Below, piece after piece: positions 16,693 through 26,565 of a stretch of 64,000 bases of DNA (positions are counted from its first letter, which is position 1; every line of letters starts with the position of its first letter). The DNA is from Gemmatimonadota bacterium. Lineage in GTDB: Bacteria > Latescibacterota > UBA2968 > UBA8231. The stretch covers positions 1 to 64,000 of the forward strand of contig JABHFS010000188.1 in NCBI GenBank assembly GCA_018672475.1, given 5' to 3'. Below the pieces are notes generated by a model. The model was not told where the DNA came from, did not search any database, and saw only the letters and a list, made by a program, of their open reading frames with translations. The position numbers and the translations under genes were made by a program.

Positions 16693-18609
16693 TCAATGAG
16701 CGATGGTCACGACGCGTTCAATAACATCCACCCCACTATCCGCCTCTACCTCAAAACGCAAAATATACATCCCCGGCACCAGCACCGAACCATTGCCCGC
16801 ACGTCCACTCCACTGCATCAGAGCACGACCGCTATCCGCCGTGCTCTGTAATACCCGCCCAAAGCTGCGTCCGGCCAAATCATAAATCTCCACCCTTACC
16901 GGCACCCCACCTGAGAGGTTGAGCAAATCGTATTCGATCTCGATGTGATCATTGACTCCATCGCCATTGGGCGTCAAGACTCGTGACGAGAGCCGCAATG
17001 CCTGGATGGTGCTATGGTGCAAGTCGAGCAAGTCCACCTGCAGGCGGTCGCTGTCGACCAGCGGGTCGGCATCTCCAGGCGTCAAACTCTGATGTACTTC
17101 ATGCGGCATTTCGCTATTGAAGACTCTGCCGGTGAACACCGTGCCAAACTTGAAAACCTCACCGCGAAAATCCACCTCGATCAACTCTTCGGTCAACTGG
17201 GTGTCGACGGCTGGAATGCGCACGGTAAAACCAACCTCGGCAAGCTCGACCACTGTAAACGCGGCATCGATGCCGCCGATGCGCACGGCATCGACGCCTA
17301 AGACCCGTGCCGGCGTATCGATCGAGATGCTATCAAAACCCAGATCGCCCGGCTGCAACCGAGGTTTGACCTTATAGGAGAAAGCCGTGGCCTCACCGGC
17401 CGGCGCGACCATCGGCGAAATCTCGGCCAGCGTCGCGCTGGCCACCGGTGGGATTGACACCGCAAATTGCAGATAATCGAGTTGACCGCTAGCCACGTCC
17501 GTCGATTCGAAGTCGGCGCGCGCCTGGATAAATTGCCGCGGTTGGCTCGCGGTAATGTCGGCGCGGCCCACATCAAACCCGAAAGCAGTAGTCCAGAAAC
17601 CCCAGTGCTCGGTATCGTGGGTCACGCCCGCCTTCTCTCCCGATTCTAACCCGCCGTAGGACCGCAGGTTCAGCGCTTTGCCATCACCGCCAAAATGACT
17701 ACGCTCGTCGCCGCGAAAGGTGAAGCGCCAGTAGTTGTTGGGGTCGTCGTCATCGCCGGCCCGCATCCTGAAGTCGATATTCGCCTCGGGGTCTTTGCTG
17801 CCACCCCACCTAAATTCGCCGATGCTGGCCGGCGCGCCGAGATCGATCACATTCGACACATAACCGGCAAAGGGTGCCGGTCCGGCGCCGTAGATCTCGA
17901 ACTCGGCAATCTCCCAGATCCCGCGCGAGTTCTCCGGCCCCTCAAAGAGCAAAAATCGCACCGGTACCGGGGGTATCGCCAGTTCGAGGTCCGGCTGCGT
18001 ATTTTCGCTGATATCGTGGATAATGTCGGCGTCGAATTCCGCAAACTGCAGGCGATAGTCGCGCGTCCCGTCCTTGAGCGGGTCGCCGTCATTGATGCCG
18101 ATGAGGAATTTCTCGATAAAGCGGTGGGTTTTGAATTTATCGCGCGGGAAGATGCGGATGCGATCGAGTAGAAAACGCCCGCCCAGATCGAATAGCCAAA
18201 TCTTATTCTGCGGCCCCAAGCCCGAAACGCGCACGTAATGGCCATCGCCTAAGTACGCCGTTTCGGGATTCCCATCGAATGCGGCAACATCCTCGGTTTC
18301 ACGCATCTTCCAGCCGGCCCATTGCAGGATCCGGATCTGACCGCCGAGCTCGTTATCGATCAAGGGGGTCAGGTTGACGTTCGGGTCGAGCTGCAGCGGC
18401 GCGACTGAGCCATTATCGACGGCCAGCTGGTCGAGCGTGCCGTGCAGGTTCGGATCCGTGTCGGCCCAGTCCAGCTGGACGAACTCATAGGGGGCATCTA
18501 GCGCCGGCGCGGGCAGATTCGCACCACCAATTCGGTAAATAATCAGCGCATCAGCTGCTTGCAACCACGAACAGGCAAAAAGCAATGGAAGCGTTAGATA
18601 CCGTATCAT
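16693..18609 (-). CDS. Family B secreted discoidin-like/FlgD-like protein (copy 3)
   Basis: 638 residues. Signal peptide (1-21), then IIYRIGGANLP, an N-terminal beta-sandwich with discoidin-like features (FDGNPETAYLGDG, LFDLGGRFLLDRIRIFPR, GIWEIAEFEIYGAG). A central module has the family signature GDDDDPNNYWRFTFRGDER and a WGFWTTAFGF segment. Next comes a domain with LGFDSISIDTPAR and ELIEVDFRGEVFKFGTVF, then a FlgD-like Ig domain (LTPNGDGVNDHIEIEYD, VEIYDLAGRSFG, VPGMYILRFE). It ends VVTIAH, the most divergent of the shared C-termini. Probably secreted and surface-held; ligand unknown. It follows the family A gene by 7 bases. Confidence 0.75.
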   Translation of the reverse strand: MIRYLTLPLLFACSWLQAADALIIYRIGGANLPAPALDAPYEFVQLDWADTDPNLHGTLDQLAVDNGSVAPLQLDPNVNLTPLIDNELGGQIRILQWAGWKMRETEDVAAFDGNPETAYLGDGHYVRVSGLGPQNKIWLFDLGGRFLLDRIRIFPRDKFKTHRFIEKFLIGINDGDPLKDGTRDYRLQFAEFDADIIHDISENTQPDLELAIPPVPVRFLLFEGPENSRGIWEIAEFEIYGAGPAPFAGYVSNVIDLGAPASIGEFRWGGSKDPEANIDFRMRAGDDDDPNNYWRFTFRGDERSHFGGDGKALNLRSYGGLESGEKAGVTHDTEHWGFWTTAFGFDVGRADITASQPRQFIQARADFESTDVASGQLDYLQFAVSIPPVASATLAEISPMVAPAGEATAFSYKVKPRLQPGDLGFDSISIDTPARVLGVDAVRIGGIDAAFTVVELAEVGFTVRIPAVDTQLTEELIEVDFRGEVFKFGTVFTGRVFNSEMPHEVHQSLTPGDADPLVDSDRLQVDLLDLHHSTIQALRLSSRVLTPNGDGVNDHIEIEYDLLNLSGGVPVRVEIYDLAGRSFGRVLQSTADSGRALMQWSGRAGNGSVLVPGMYILRFEVEADSGVDVIERVVTIAH

Positions 18610-18616
18610 ATTAGGG

Positions 18617-21259
18617 TTAATACGCCACCGAGACCGTCTTGAGAATCTGTCGCGCCCCGATCCCGGCGCCCGCGGTCTGCGTCGAGACCTTCAACCGGGC
18701 ATAATAGATGCCCGGCGGCACCACCTGCCCGGATTGGTCTTTGCCGTCCCAGGCAATTTGATATTCTCCCGAACTCTGCGTCCGTTGCTCGGCCAAACGA
18801 CGGATCGCCTTACCGCTCAAATCGTAGATTTGCACTTCCACCGGACTGTCATCGCCGACGCGCACCACTTTGAACTCAAACTGCGCCTCGTCGTTTATAC
18901 CATCGCCATTGGGCGAAAAGACCGGCGGTGCAACGCGCACATCGCGCAATAATTGCTTGTTGCCCAAAGACCCTACCAACGTAGTGGTATTGCTCGTAGC
19001 CAACTCAAAGGCATTACCCGCATCCACCCGTTGCCAAGCCCCCTCACCGCTCGCGCGATTCTGCAACGACGGCCGCAACACCGCCCCGGTCGAAAAGAGC
19101 GCGGTATTGAAGTCCAGACGCAATAGCTCAATGCCATTATTGGGCTGTACCAACGGGAAACTTAGCAATAGGCTGTCTGTCTCGGTCGCCATCAGTTCCG
19201 CGTCTTCGACCCGCATCGCCGCAACATCACCACCAGACATAAAATCGGTCTCGGCACCGGCATAAAACCCCGTAAAATCTAGCGACATACCTTCCGGCAC
19301 GACCAACAATAGCTCGTCGAAACCACTGTCCCCGCGGTCAAAATCTGGGCGAATATAGAGCGAGAAGGGCTGCTGTGACCCCAGCGAATCCACCTGAAAA
19401 GGCACCACCTCACCGATAAGGCCCTGCGCCACCGGATCGACGAAGTTCAAGCGAACCGACCTGATCGACGCGGCGACTTGCGGATCTTCGGAGACTAGCG
19501 TCGCCCGCACCTTGAGAAATTCCCTCGGCGAGGGCGAGGTAATCGCGCTACCGGCCGGCAGCGTATAAGGCTCGCTCCAATCACTCCAGTCGTTGCCCGC
19601 CACTTCCTCCGGTACGATTTCACCCCTAAAAAGCGACAGCATCTTACCGTATTGGCTTTCGGTGACCTCGGTGCCGTCCTTCTTGAAATAATGCAGCACT
19701 TCGCCCAACTCGTTGCCGGTGCGGGTCTGAATCCGAACTTCAGTGCCCGGCGGCGTATCGGATTCCCACTCGATCGACAACAGGTTGCGGCTACCGCCCA
19801 AGCGGATCAGATCCGACTCTAGCGCCAGCCGCGGTAGAAAGCCCTCGCCGTAGAGCTGGACCTCCGCCAACTCGGCATTGGCACCGAAAGTCGCCACCGT
19901 CCACTGCATGCGGAAAAAGCGCGCCTGGACCGGAGCGAAGGTATTGCCCTCGAATCCGCGACGCCGTAGACTGGGCGTCAATTCGAATTGCGACGCTGTG
20001 CCATCGCTCTGCCCCTTATTCAACACCCGGGTCCACTCCAGGCTGCCGTCCGCCGCCACCGACCCGTCCGACACCTCTAGCCGGTAATCCCCGAAGCTGT
20101 TGAGATTGCGCCCCCCGTAGGCCAGCAAGTGGGTATCGACCCAGTAGAAAGTGCCCAGATCGAAGACCAACTCGCGATTGTTGATCTCGGTCGTCGCGCC
20201 CGTCCAGCCGCCAACACCCCAGACGACGATCGACGAAGTTTCGCGACGGCCGTCGATAAAGGGACCGAGCGAAACGCCCGGCTCAGTGGTAGAAATAAAG
20301 CCACCGCGGGTGATCGTACCGCTCAGGATCTCGTCGCCCTCACCCCAGACTTCGATCTCGGCCAGCCGTGGCCGCTCGCGCCGAAAATGGCGAATCTCCG
20401 CTTGCTTCTCCGCGCTGAGCATCTCGTATACATCCTGGTCGACCTGCAGTTCGCCGCCACTGCGCAGGTGCTTGTAGTATTCTATCGCGCCGCGCTCGCC
20501 GGCCGGCAACTCGCCGTACTCAGTTTCGGTTACCTGCCGTCCCCGGGTGCCGTCGGTGCCATTAATCACCAGCTGGACAAAGCGCAGCCCCATACCCTGG
20601 GGTTCCTCGTCGGCCTCTTGCAAATCAATCTCGAAAACGCGCTGGGTTTTGTTCTCCTGCAATAGCCGCATCACCGTCGTGTAATTGGGCGTGGCCGACA
20701 GCGGCGAAAGCTTGGGCTTGAACCCGTCGGAGACCAGCACGTCAAAGAGCAGAAAGGGATCGCCCATCTCCTCATCGACAAATTTCAGCACGATCTTCTC
20801 GGCGAAGACAAAGCGCCCCAAATCGAGATTCAGCCACCACTGCGCGGGCAGGTCAATGCCCTCCGGCAACGGCTCCGGCTGCCAATAGGTCATCGGGTCG
20901 CCGTCGATGGCCTTGAAGGCGTCGGCGGAATTAGAGCCGGCCTGCACCGCATCGGCCAGGATAATTTCCTCCGGATCTTTCTTGATATGGTCGGGGGTAT
21001 TGAGCCGGAGAAAGTCGACGATATCGACGACGGCATTGGTATTGCGCTGCAATCGCTGTGGCTGCACAGACCCGTCTTCGATCTCGAGCGTACCTAGGGA
21101 AAACTCCCAGTTTTCCCAGTGGCGCTGGGTCTCGATAATGACCTGGTTCGCGCTCACTCGGTGACCGCTGGCCTGCGCCGACAGATCGCCCGATGAGCCC
21201 AGCGCCACAACCACCGACCATGCAAAACCTACCCGCAAACTCAAACCCCATACAGCCAT
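18617..21259 (-). CDS. Family A secreted protein, two discoidin-like domains and FlgD-like C-terminus (copy 3)
   Basis: 880 residues. Signal peptide (1-29), then HRVSANQVIIETQRHWENW. An F5/8-type-C (discoidin)-like domain covers about 80-200 (AGSNSADAFKAIDGDPMTYW, WWLNLDLGRFVFAEKIVLKF), and a second covers about 310-460 (FIDGRRETSS, LVFDLGTFYWVDTHLLAYGG). The core module has RTGNELGEVLHYFKKDGTEV, WSDWSEPY and GEVVPFQVDSLG. A FlgD-like domain (FSPNGDGINDEAQFEF, VPPGIYYARL) ends LKTVSVAY. Discoidin folds usually bind glycans or lipids. AGGAG lies 7 bases before the ATG. Strongly similar to the next two genes, indicating tandem duplication. Confidence 0.78.
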   Translation of the reverse strand: MAVWGLSLRVGFAWSVVVALGSSGDLSAQASGHRVSANQVIIETQRHWENWEFSLGTLEIEDGSVQPQRLQRNTNAVVDIVDFLRLNTPDHIKKDPEEIILADAVQAGSNSADAFKAIDGDPMTYWQPEPLPEGIDLPAQWWLNLDLGRFVFAEKIVLKFVDEEMGDPFLLFDVLVSDGFKPKLSPLSATPNYTTVMRLLQENKTQRVFEIDLQEADEEPQGMGLRFVQLVINGTDGTRGRQVTETEYGELPAGERGAIEYYKHLRSGGELQVDQDVYEMLSAEKQAEIRHFRRERPRLAEIEVWGEGDEILSGTITRGGFISTTEPGVSLGPFIDGRRETSSIVVWGVGGWTGATTEINNRELVFDLGTFYWVDTHLLAYGGRNLNSFGDYRLEVSDGSVAADGSLEWTRVLNKGQSDGTASQFELTPSLRRRGFEGNTFAPVQARFFRMQWTVATFGANAELAEVQLYGEGFLPRLALESDLIRLGGSRNLLSIEWESDTPPGTEVRIQTRTGNELGEVLHYFKKDGTEVTESQYGKMLSLFRGEIVPEEVAGNDWSDWSEPYTLPAGSAITSPSPREFLKVRATLVSEDPQVAASIRSVRLNFVDPVAQGLIGEVVPFQVDSLGSQQPFSLYIRPDFDRGDSGFDELLLVVPEGMSLDFTGFYAGAETDFMSGGDVAAMRVEDAELMATETDSLLLSFPLVQPNNGIELLRLDFNTALFSTGAVLRPSLQNRASGEGAWQRVDAGNAFELATSNTTTLVGSLGNKQLLRDVRVAPPVFSPNGDGINDEAQFEFKVVRVGDDSPVEVQIYDLSGKAIRRLAEQRTQSSGEYQIAWDGKDQSGQVVPPGIYYARLKVSTQTAGAGIGARQILKTVSVAY

Positions 21260-21291
21260 TTACATTCTCCTATTACTCTTTCTCAGAACAA

Positions 21292-23895
21292 TCAATAAGC
21301 CACAGATACAGTGTGCAATACCTCGCTGTTGCTGACTCCGGCCCCATCGGTTTCAGTAGCAACCCTCAGTCGCGCATAATAGATGCCCGGCGGTACGACC
21401 TCGCCCGCCTGATCCCGGCCATCCCAGCGCAAAACATGAACCCCGGTGCTGACCTGCCGTTCTTCGAACAATCGGCGCACAAACCGCCCGCTCAAATCAT
21501 AGAGCAACACTTCCGCCGGGCTGGCGCCGCTGACGCGCACCACCTTGAACTCAAACGCCGCCTCGTCGTTTATACCGTCGCCATTGGGCGAAAATACCGG
21601 AGGGCGAACCGTCGCATCCCGGATCAAATCTTTATTGCCGACCGCACCGACCAATGTCGTGGTATTGCCCGCTCCCAAGGAGATCGCATTGCCCCCATCA
21701 ACCCGCTGCCAAGTGCTCGTCGTCGCTCCGCGTTGCTGCAATGAAGGGCGCAGCACCGCGCCGGTCGAAAAGAGCGTCGTACGAAAATCCAAACGCAAGA
21801 CATCAATCCCGCTATTGGGATCAATGGCCGAAAACGCTACCCGCAGGCTGTCACCACCACTGGCGACCACTTCGGCATCTGCGACGGTCAACGCATTAAT
21901 ATCGTTGCCCTCAGCCAAAAAATCTGCCTCGCTGCCGCCGAAGAGCCCGACATATTCCAACACCATATCCGGCGGCGATACCAATAATAATTCGTCAAAG
22001 CCACTGTCTCGTCGATCAAAATCAGGCCGAATGTATAGTGAGAAAGGCTGCTCTATCCCCAGCGAATCGACCTGAAAGGGTACCACCTCGCCGACGAGTC
22101 CCTGCGCGACCGGATCGACGAAATTCAAGCGAATCGACCGCAGGACCGCAGCGGCTTGCGAATCCTCTGAAATCAGCGTGACGCGTACTTTGAGGAATTC
22201 TCTCGGCGAGGGTGAAGTGATCGCACTACCCGCTGGTAGTGCGTAGGGCTCGCTCCAACCGCTCCAGTCGTTGCCGGCCACTTCCTCCGGCACGATATCA
22301 CCTTTAAAAAGTGACAATAGCTTGCCATATTGGTTTTCGGTTACCTCAGATCCGTCCTTCTTATAATAGTGCAGCACCTCGCCCAACTCGTTGCCCGTGC
22401 GCGTCTGGATTATGACCTGGGTCCCACTCTGCGCATCGGCGTCCCATCCGATCGACAACAGGTTGCGGCTACCGCCCAGACGGATCAGATCCGACTCCAG
22501 AACGACTTGCGGCTGCACCCCTTCACCATATAGTTGAATTTCTGCCAATTCTGCTTTGGCATTGCGAACTTCCTGAACAGTCCAGCTCATGCGAAAAAAA
22601 CGGGCTTGTACAGGAGAAAAAATATTCCCCTCGAAGTTTTCACGCGCCCTACCCGCCTGCTCTCGCTCGAAGGCAGTCGTCCACTGCAACGTACCGTCCG
22701 GTGCCCGTGAGCCATCGGAAAACTGCAAGAGATAATCGCCGAATTTATTGAACTGGCCGCCATAAGCCATGCGGTGGGTATCAATCCAAAAAAACGAACC
22801 TAGATCGAAGAACAGCTCCCGATCGAGGATTTGCGTTCTACCTGGGGCAACATCCCACGTCATACTGGAGTTCGTACCACGATCTCCGTCGACAAAGGGG
22901 TTTAACGCGACACCGCCTTCCGTCGCTGAGATAAACCCACCGCGGACAATGGTACCGCTAAGAATTTCGTCACCTAAACCCCAGACCTCCAACTCGGCCA
23001 AGCGAGGGCGCTCCTGGCGAAAATAGCGAATCTGCCCTCGGCGCGGTGTCTCGAGTTGCTCATAAACATCCTGCCGCACCGGCACTTCACCGCCATTAAT
23101 CAGCAGTTTATTGTACTCAATCTCGCCGCGTTCGGAAGCCGACAAAACCTCGTATTCTTCTTGCGTCACCAGGCGACCACGACCGGCAGCCGTACCGTTG
23201 ACTACTACTTGCACGAAGCGGATGCCATCACTCGCTGCTTCCGGACTAACGCCTTGCAGATCAATCTCGAAAAACCGCTGATCCCTGTTCTCGCGCAACG
23301 TGCGCAACACCGTATGGTAGCGCGGCGTTTTCGAACCGGGCACTCGCGGTGGAGCGAGCCCGTCAGAGACCAACACGTCGAAGAGCAAAAACGGATCGCC
23401 CATCTCTTCATCGACAAACTTCAATACCAGCTTTTTGGTAAAAACGAAACGCCCCAGGTCAACCGTAAACCACCATTGCGACGCCAAGTCGCTACCTTGC
23501 TCCGGAGCATCGGGTTGCCAATAAGTGCTCATATCGCCGTCCAGCAGGTTGACGACGTCCGCCGCATTTGAGCCGCCGGTTATGGCATCCGCGAGCACAA
23601 TATCCTGCGAATCCTTGTTGAGACCATTGGGCGGGTTGATCTTGAGGAAGTCGACAATTTCATAGACCGCGTTGGTATTGCGCCGCATTACCGAGGGACT
23701 CACTTCGCCCCCCTCGATTTGCAAGGTGCCCAAGGCGAATTCCCAATTCTCCCACTGGCGCTGAGTCTCGATGATCACCTGATTGGAACTGACTCGGTGT
23801 CCCTGTGCATGCACCTCACTCATGGCGCCGATAAAAAGCAGGGCGATACCCAAGCCAGAGGCTAAAAGCGTATTAAAGCATATACTGCGACGCAT
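21292..23895 (-). CDS. Family A secreted protein, two discoidin-like domains and FlgD-like C-terminus (copy 2)
   Basis: 867 residues, the shortest of the three copies. Signal peptide (1-31, ending EVHAQG), HRVSSNQVIIETQRQWENW, a first discoidin-like domain (AGGSNAADVVNLLDGDMSTYW-like, WWFTVDLGRFVFTKKLVLKF) and a second (FVDGDRGTNSS, LFFDLGSFFWIDTHRMAYGG). Core module RTGNELGEVLHYYKKDGSEV, WSGWSEPY, GEVVPFQVDSLG and FDELLLVSPPDM, then a FlgD-like domain (FSPNGDGINDEAAFEF) ending LHTVSVAY. The second discoidin-like domain is the most different part among copies, while the core is nearly constant, suggesting variable ligand binding on a fixed scaffold. It sits 32 bases upstream of copy 3. Confidence 0.78.
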   Translation of the reverse strand: MRRSICFNTLLASGLGIALLFIGAMSEVHAQGHRVSSNQVIIETQRQWENWEFALGTLQIEGGEVSPSVMRRNTNAVYEIVDFLKINPPNGLNKDSQDIVLADAITGGSNAADVVNLLDGDMSTYWQPDAPEQGSDLASQWWFTVDLGRFVFTKKLVLKFVDEEMGDPFLLFDVLVSDGLAPPRVPGSKTPRYHTVLRTLRENRDQRFFEIDLQGVSPEAASDGIRFVQVVVNGTAAGRGRLVTQEEYEVLSASERGEIEYNKLLINGGEVPVRQDVYEQLETPRRGQIRYFRQERPRLAELEVWGLGDEILSGTIVRGGFISATEGGVALNPFVDGDRGTNSSMTWDVAPGRTQILDRELFFDLGSFFWIDTHRMAYGGQFNKFGDYLLQFSDGSRAPDGTLQWTTAFEREQAGRARENFEGNIFSPVQARFFRMSWTVQEVRNAKAELAEIQLYGEGVQPQVVLESDLIRLGGSRNLLSIGWDADAQSGTQVIIQTRTGNELGEVLHYYKKDGSEVTENQYGKLLSLFKGDIVPEEVAGNDWSGWSEPYALPAGSAITSPSPREFLKVRVTLISEDSQAAAVLRSIRLNFVDPVAQGLVGEVVPFQVDSLGIEQPFSLYIRPDFDRRDSGFDELLLVSPPDMVLEYVGLFGGSEADFLAEGNDINALTVADAEVVASGGDSLRVAFSAIDPNSGIDVLRLDFRTTLFSTGAVLRPSLQQRGATTSTWQRVDGGNAISLGAGNTTTLVGAVGNKDLIRDATVRPPVFSPNGDGINDEAAFEFKVVRVSGASPAEVLLYDLSGRFVRRLFEERQVSTGVHVLRWDGRDQAGEVVPPGIYYARLRVATETDGAGVSNSEVLHTVSVAY

Positions 23896-23936
23896 AGCGA
23901 CCCTTTTCCAGATCTTTTAGTAATATTACCGCCATA

Positions 23937-26546
23937 TCAATAAGCAACCGATACGGTGCGCAGGACCTCGGCGTTCTCAATCCCGGCACCGTCAGTCTCC
24001 GTAGCGACCCGCAACCGCGCGTAATAAATTCCTGGCGGCACGACCTCGCCTGTCTGATCCCGACCATCCCAGCGCAACGCGTGTTCGCCGGTGCTGATCT
24101 TCCGCTGTTCGACCAACCGCCGCATCAGCCGCCCGGCCAAATCGTAGACCCATACTTCGGCCGGGCTATCATCCCCCACGCGCACTACCTTGAATTCGAA
24201 AGCTGTCTCGTCGTTAATACCGTCGCCATTGGGCGAAAAGGCCGGTGGACGCACCACGACCTCACGAATCAGTCGTGCCTGTCCCACCGAACTGACCAAG
24301 GTGGTCGTATTACCGGTGCCCAGCGCGATTGCGTTCCCGCCGTCGACACGCTGCCAGGTGCTCGTCGTCGATCCGCGCTGTTGTAGTGAAGGCCGCAGCA
24401 CCGCGCCAGTCGCAAAGAGCGTCGTGCGAAAATCCAAGCGCAAAACATCCATACCGGCATTCGGATCAATGGCATCGAAAGCTATCTGCAGACTGTCGGA
24501 CCCGGTGGTTACGAGTTCCGCGCCCGACAGCGACAACCCACTTATGTCGCCGCTATCGCTCATAAAATCGGCCTCACGGCCGCCGTAAATGCCCGTAAAC
24601 TCTAACACCATATCCGGCGGCGAGACCAACAATAGTTCGTCGAAGCCGCTATCGCCCCGATCGAATTTCGGGCGAATATACAGCGAGAAGGGCTGATCAA
24701 CCCCCAGCGAATCCACCTGAAAAGGCACGACTTCACCGATGAGACCCTGCGCTACTGGATCAACAAAATCCAAACGAATCGACTTCAGGGATGCCGAGAC
24801 TTGCGGGTCATCGGAGACCAATATCGCCCGTACTTTGAGGAATTCCCTCGGCGAGGGCGAGGTAATTACGCTACCCGCGGCCAGCGTATAGGGTTCGCTC
24901 CAACCGCTCCAGTCGTTGCCTGGCACTTCCTCCGGCACGATATCGCCCTTAAAAATCGACAGCAACTTACCGTACTGGCTTTCGGTAACCTCCGTGCCGT
25001 CTTTTTTGTAGTAGTGCAAGATCTCGCCGAGCTGGTTGCCGGTGCGCGTCTGGATCTGCACGCTTGTGCCCGGCGACACATCAGCGACCCATTCGATCGA
25101 CAACAAATTGCGGCTGCCGCCAAGACGGATCAGGTCAGACTCCAGATCCACCCGCGGTTGGAAGCCCGCGCCATAGAGCTGCATCTCGGCGACGGGCACC
25201 AAGCCATTACCTCTGATATGCCGCGCCTTAGCTTGCAGACGGAAGAAGCGCGCTTTAACCAGGTCGAAGCGATTGCCCTCGATCACGGCTTTAAGCGTCG
25301 CCTCTTGTTGGCGAAAAAATGCGGTAGTCCAGTCCAACTCGCCATTGGCGGCGCGGGCACCATCGGAAAAATCCAATTGATAGTCGAAAAAGCTGCGCGC
25401 GTGTACATTGCCCGGATTATAGACGATGCGATGGGTGTCGATCCAGTAATACGAACCCAGGTCGAAAAACATATCGAGATTAAGGTCGTTGGCGTCGGAA
25501 ATCTCGGCGATCGTCGTCGTCACCGTCCCAAAGCTCAGAATACTTCCGTCGATAACGCCGGCGGTATTTATTTGCTGTGTCGAGGTTATAAAACCACCAC
25601 GCGCAATGGTGCCATTGGCGATCTCGTCTCCCGTCGACCAAACCTCCATTTCGGCCAAGCGCGGGCGCTCGCGGCGAAAATAGCGCACGCTGCCTCGGCG
25701 TTCAGCATCCAGTTGCTCGTAGACACTTTGTTTGACTACGACTTCGCGGCCGTCTACCAAGCGCTTGTTGTATTCGACCACCCCTTGCTCAACCGCGTCG
25801 AGCGTCTCATATGCCTCTTGGCTGACTTCGCGCGCCCGGTCTAGGTCACTGCCATTAACCACCACTTGCACGAAGCGCACCCCTTCACTCTGCGCCTCGG
25901 CGACATCGGCAAAATCGATTTCGAAAACCCGCTGACTCTTATTGGGTTGCAGCAGGCGCAGAACAGTTTTAAAATTCGGCGTTTTGGAACTGGGCACGCG
26001 CACCGGGTTCAAACCATTGGACACCAAAACATCAAAGAGCAAAAACGGGTCGCCCTGCTCTTCGTCAGCAAACTTGAATACCAGTTTCTCGATGAAGACG
26101 AAACGCCCCAAATCGATGGTAAACCACCATTGCGAGGCCAAATCGACACCGGGCAACGGCGTTTCAGGCTCCCAATAGGTTGTCATATCGCCGTCCATGA
26201 TCAGCGCCACGTCCTCGCGATTAGAGCCCGCTTGGATCGCATCTAGTAACTGAATATCCTCAGGCGCCTTACTGCCGAGCGCGGGCGGGGGGTGTAGACG
26301 CATAAAATCGACGATATCAAACACTGCATTCACATTTTTGCGCAATAGACGCGGCGTCACGACACCGGCCGCGGAAACTTCGAGCGTACTATGGGGAAAG
26401 GTCCAATTCTCCCAATGCCGCCGGCCCTCTACGATAACCTGATTACCGGTGAGGCGGTGCCCCTGGGCTACCGCTGTAGAATTCAATAACAATAGGCCGA
26501 TAATAAGACCGCAACCCCGCAGCATATTTGCGTAACTTTGTCGCAT
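23937..26546 (-). CDS. Family A secreted protein, two discoidin-like domains and FlgD-like C-terminus (copy 1)
   Basis: About 869 residues. I chose ATG at 26546 because AGGAG lies 7 bases upstream; the longer frame would start at GTG 26564. Signal peptide (MRQSYANML ... VAQG), then HRLTGNQVIVEGRRHWENW. First discoidin-like domain: AGSNREDVALIMDGDMTTYW, WWFTIDLGRFVFIEKLVFKF. Second: FFDLGSYYWIDTHRIVYNPG. Core RTGNQLGEILHYYKKDGTEV, WSGWSEPY and FDRGDSGFDELLLV, and a FlgD-like end (FSPNGDGINDETAFEF) finishing LRTVSVAY. It lies 41 bases upstream of copy 2 and 19 bases after the family B gene, within one apparent operon. Confidence 0.78.
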   Translation of the reverse strand: MRQSYANMLRGCGLIIGLLLLNSTAVAQGHRLTGNQVIVEGRRHWENWTFPHSTLEVSAAGVVTPRLLRKNVNAVFDIVDFMRLHPPPALGSKAPEDIQLLDAIQAGSNREDVALIMDGDMTTYWEPETPLPGVDLASQWWFTIDLGRFVFIEKLVFKFADEEQGDPFLLFDVLVSNGLNPVRVPSSKTPNFKTVLRLLQPNKSQRVFEIDFADVAEAQSEGVRFVQVVVNGSDLDRAREVSQEAYETLDAVEQGVVEYNKRLVDGREVVVKQSVYEQLDAERRGSVRYFRRERPRLAEMEVWSTGDEIANGTIARGGFITSTQQINTAGVIDGSILSFGTVTTTIAEISDANDLNLDMFFDLGSYYWIDTHRIVYNPGNVHARSFFDYQLDFSDGARAANGELDWTTAFFRQQEATLKAVIEGNRFDLVKARFFRLQAKARHIRGNGLVPVAEMQLYGAGFQPRVDLESDLIRLGGSRNLLSIEWVADVSPGTSVQIQTRTGNQLGEILHYYKKDGTEVTESQYGKLLSIFKGDIVPEEVPGNDWSGWSEPYTLAAGSVITSPSPREFLKVRAILVSDDPQVSASLKSIRLDFVDPVAQGLIGEVVPFQVDSLGVDQPFSLYIRPKFDRGDSGFDELLLVSPPDMVLEFTGIYGGREADFMSDSGDISGLSLSGAELVTTGSDSLQIAFDAIDPNAGMDVLRLDFRTTLFATGAVLRPSLQQRGSTTSTWQRVDGGNAIALGTGNTTTLVSSVGQARLIREVVVRPPAFSPNGDGINDETAFEFKVVRVGDDSPAEVWVYDLAGRLMRRLVEQRKISTGEHALRWDGRDQTGEVVPPGIYYARLRVATETDGAGIENAEVLRTVSVAY

Positions 26547-26565
26547 GCGGCTTCTCCTAACCACC

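Noticed and set aside
24801..25844. A 347-codon plus-strand frame inside family A copy 1
   Set aside because: Antisense to conserved coding sequence, low complexity, no domain.
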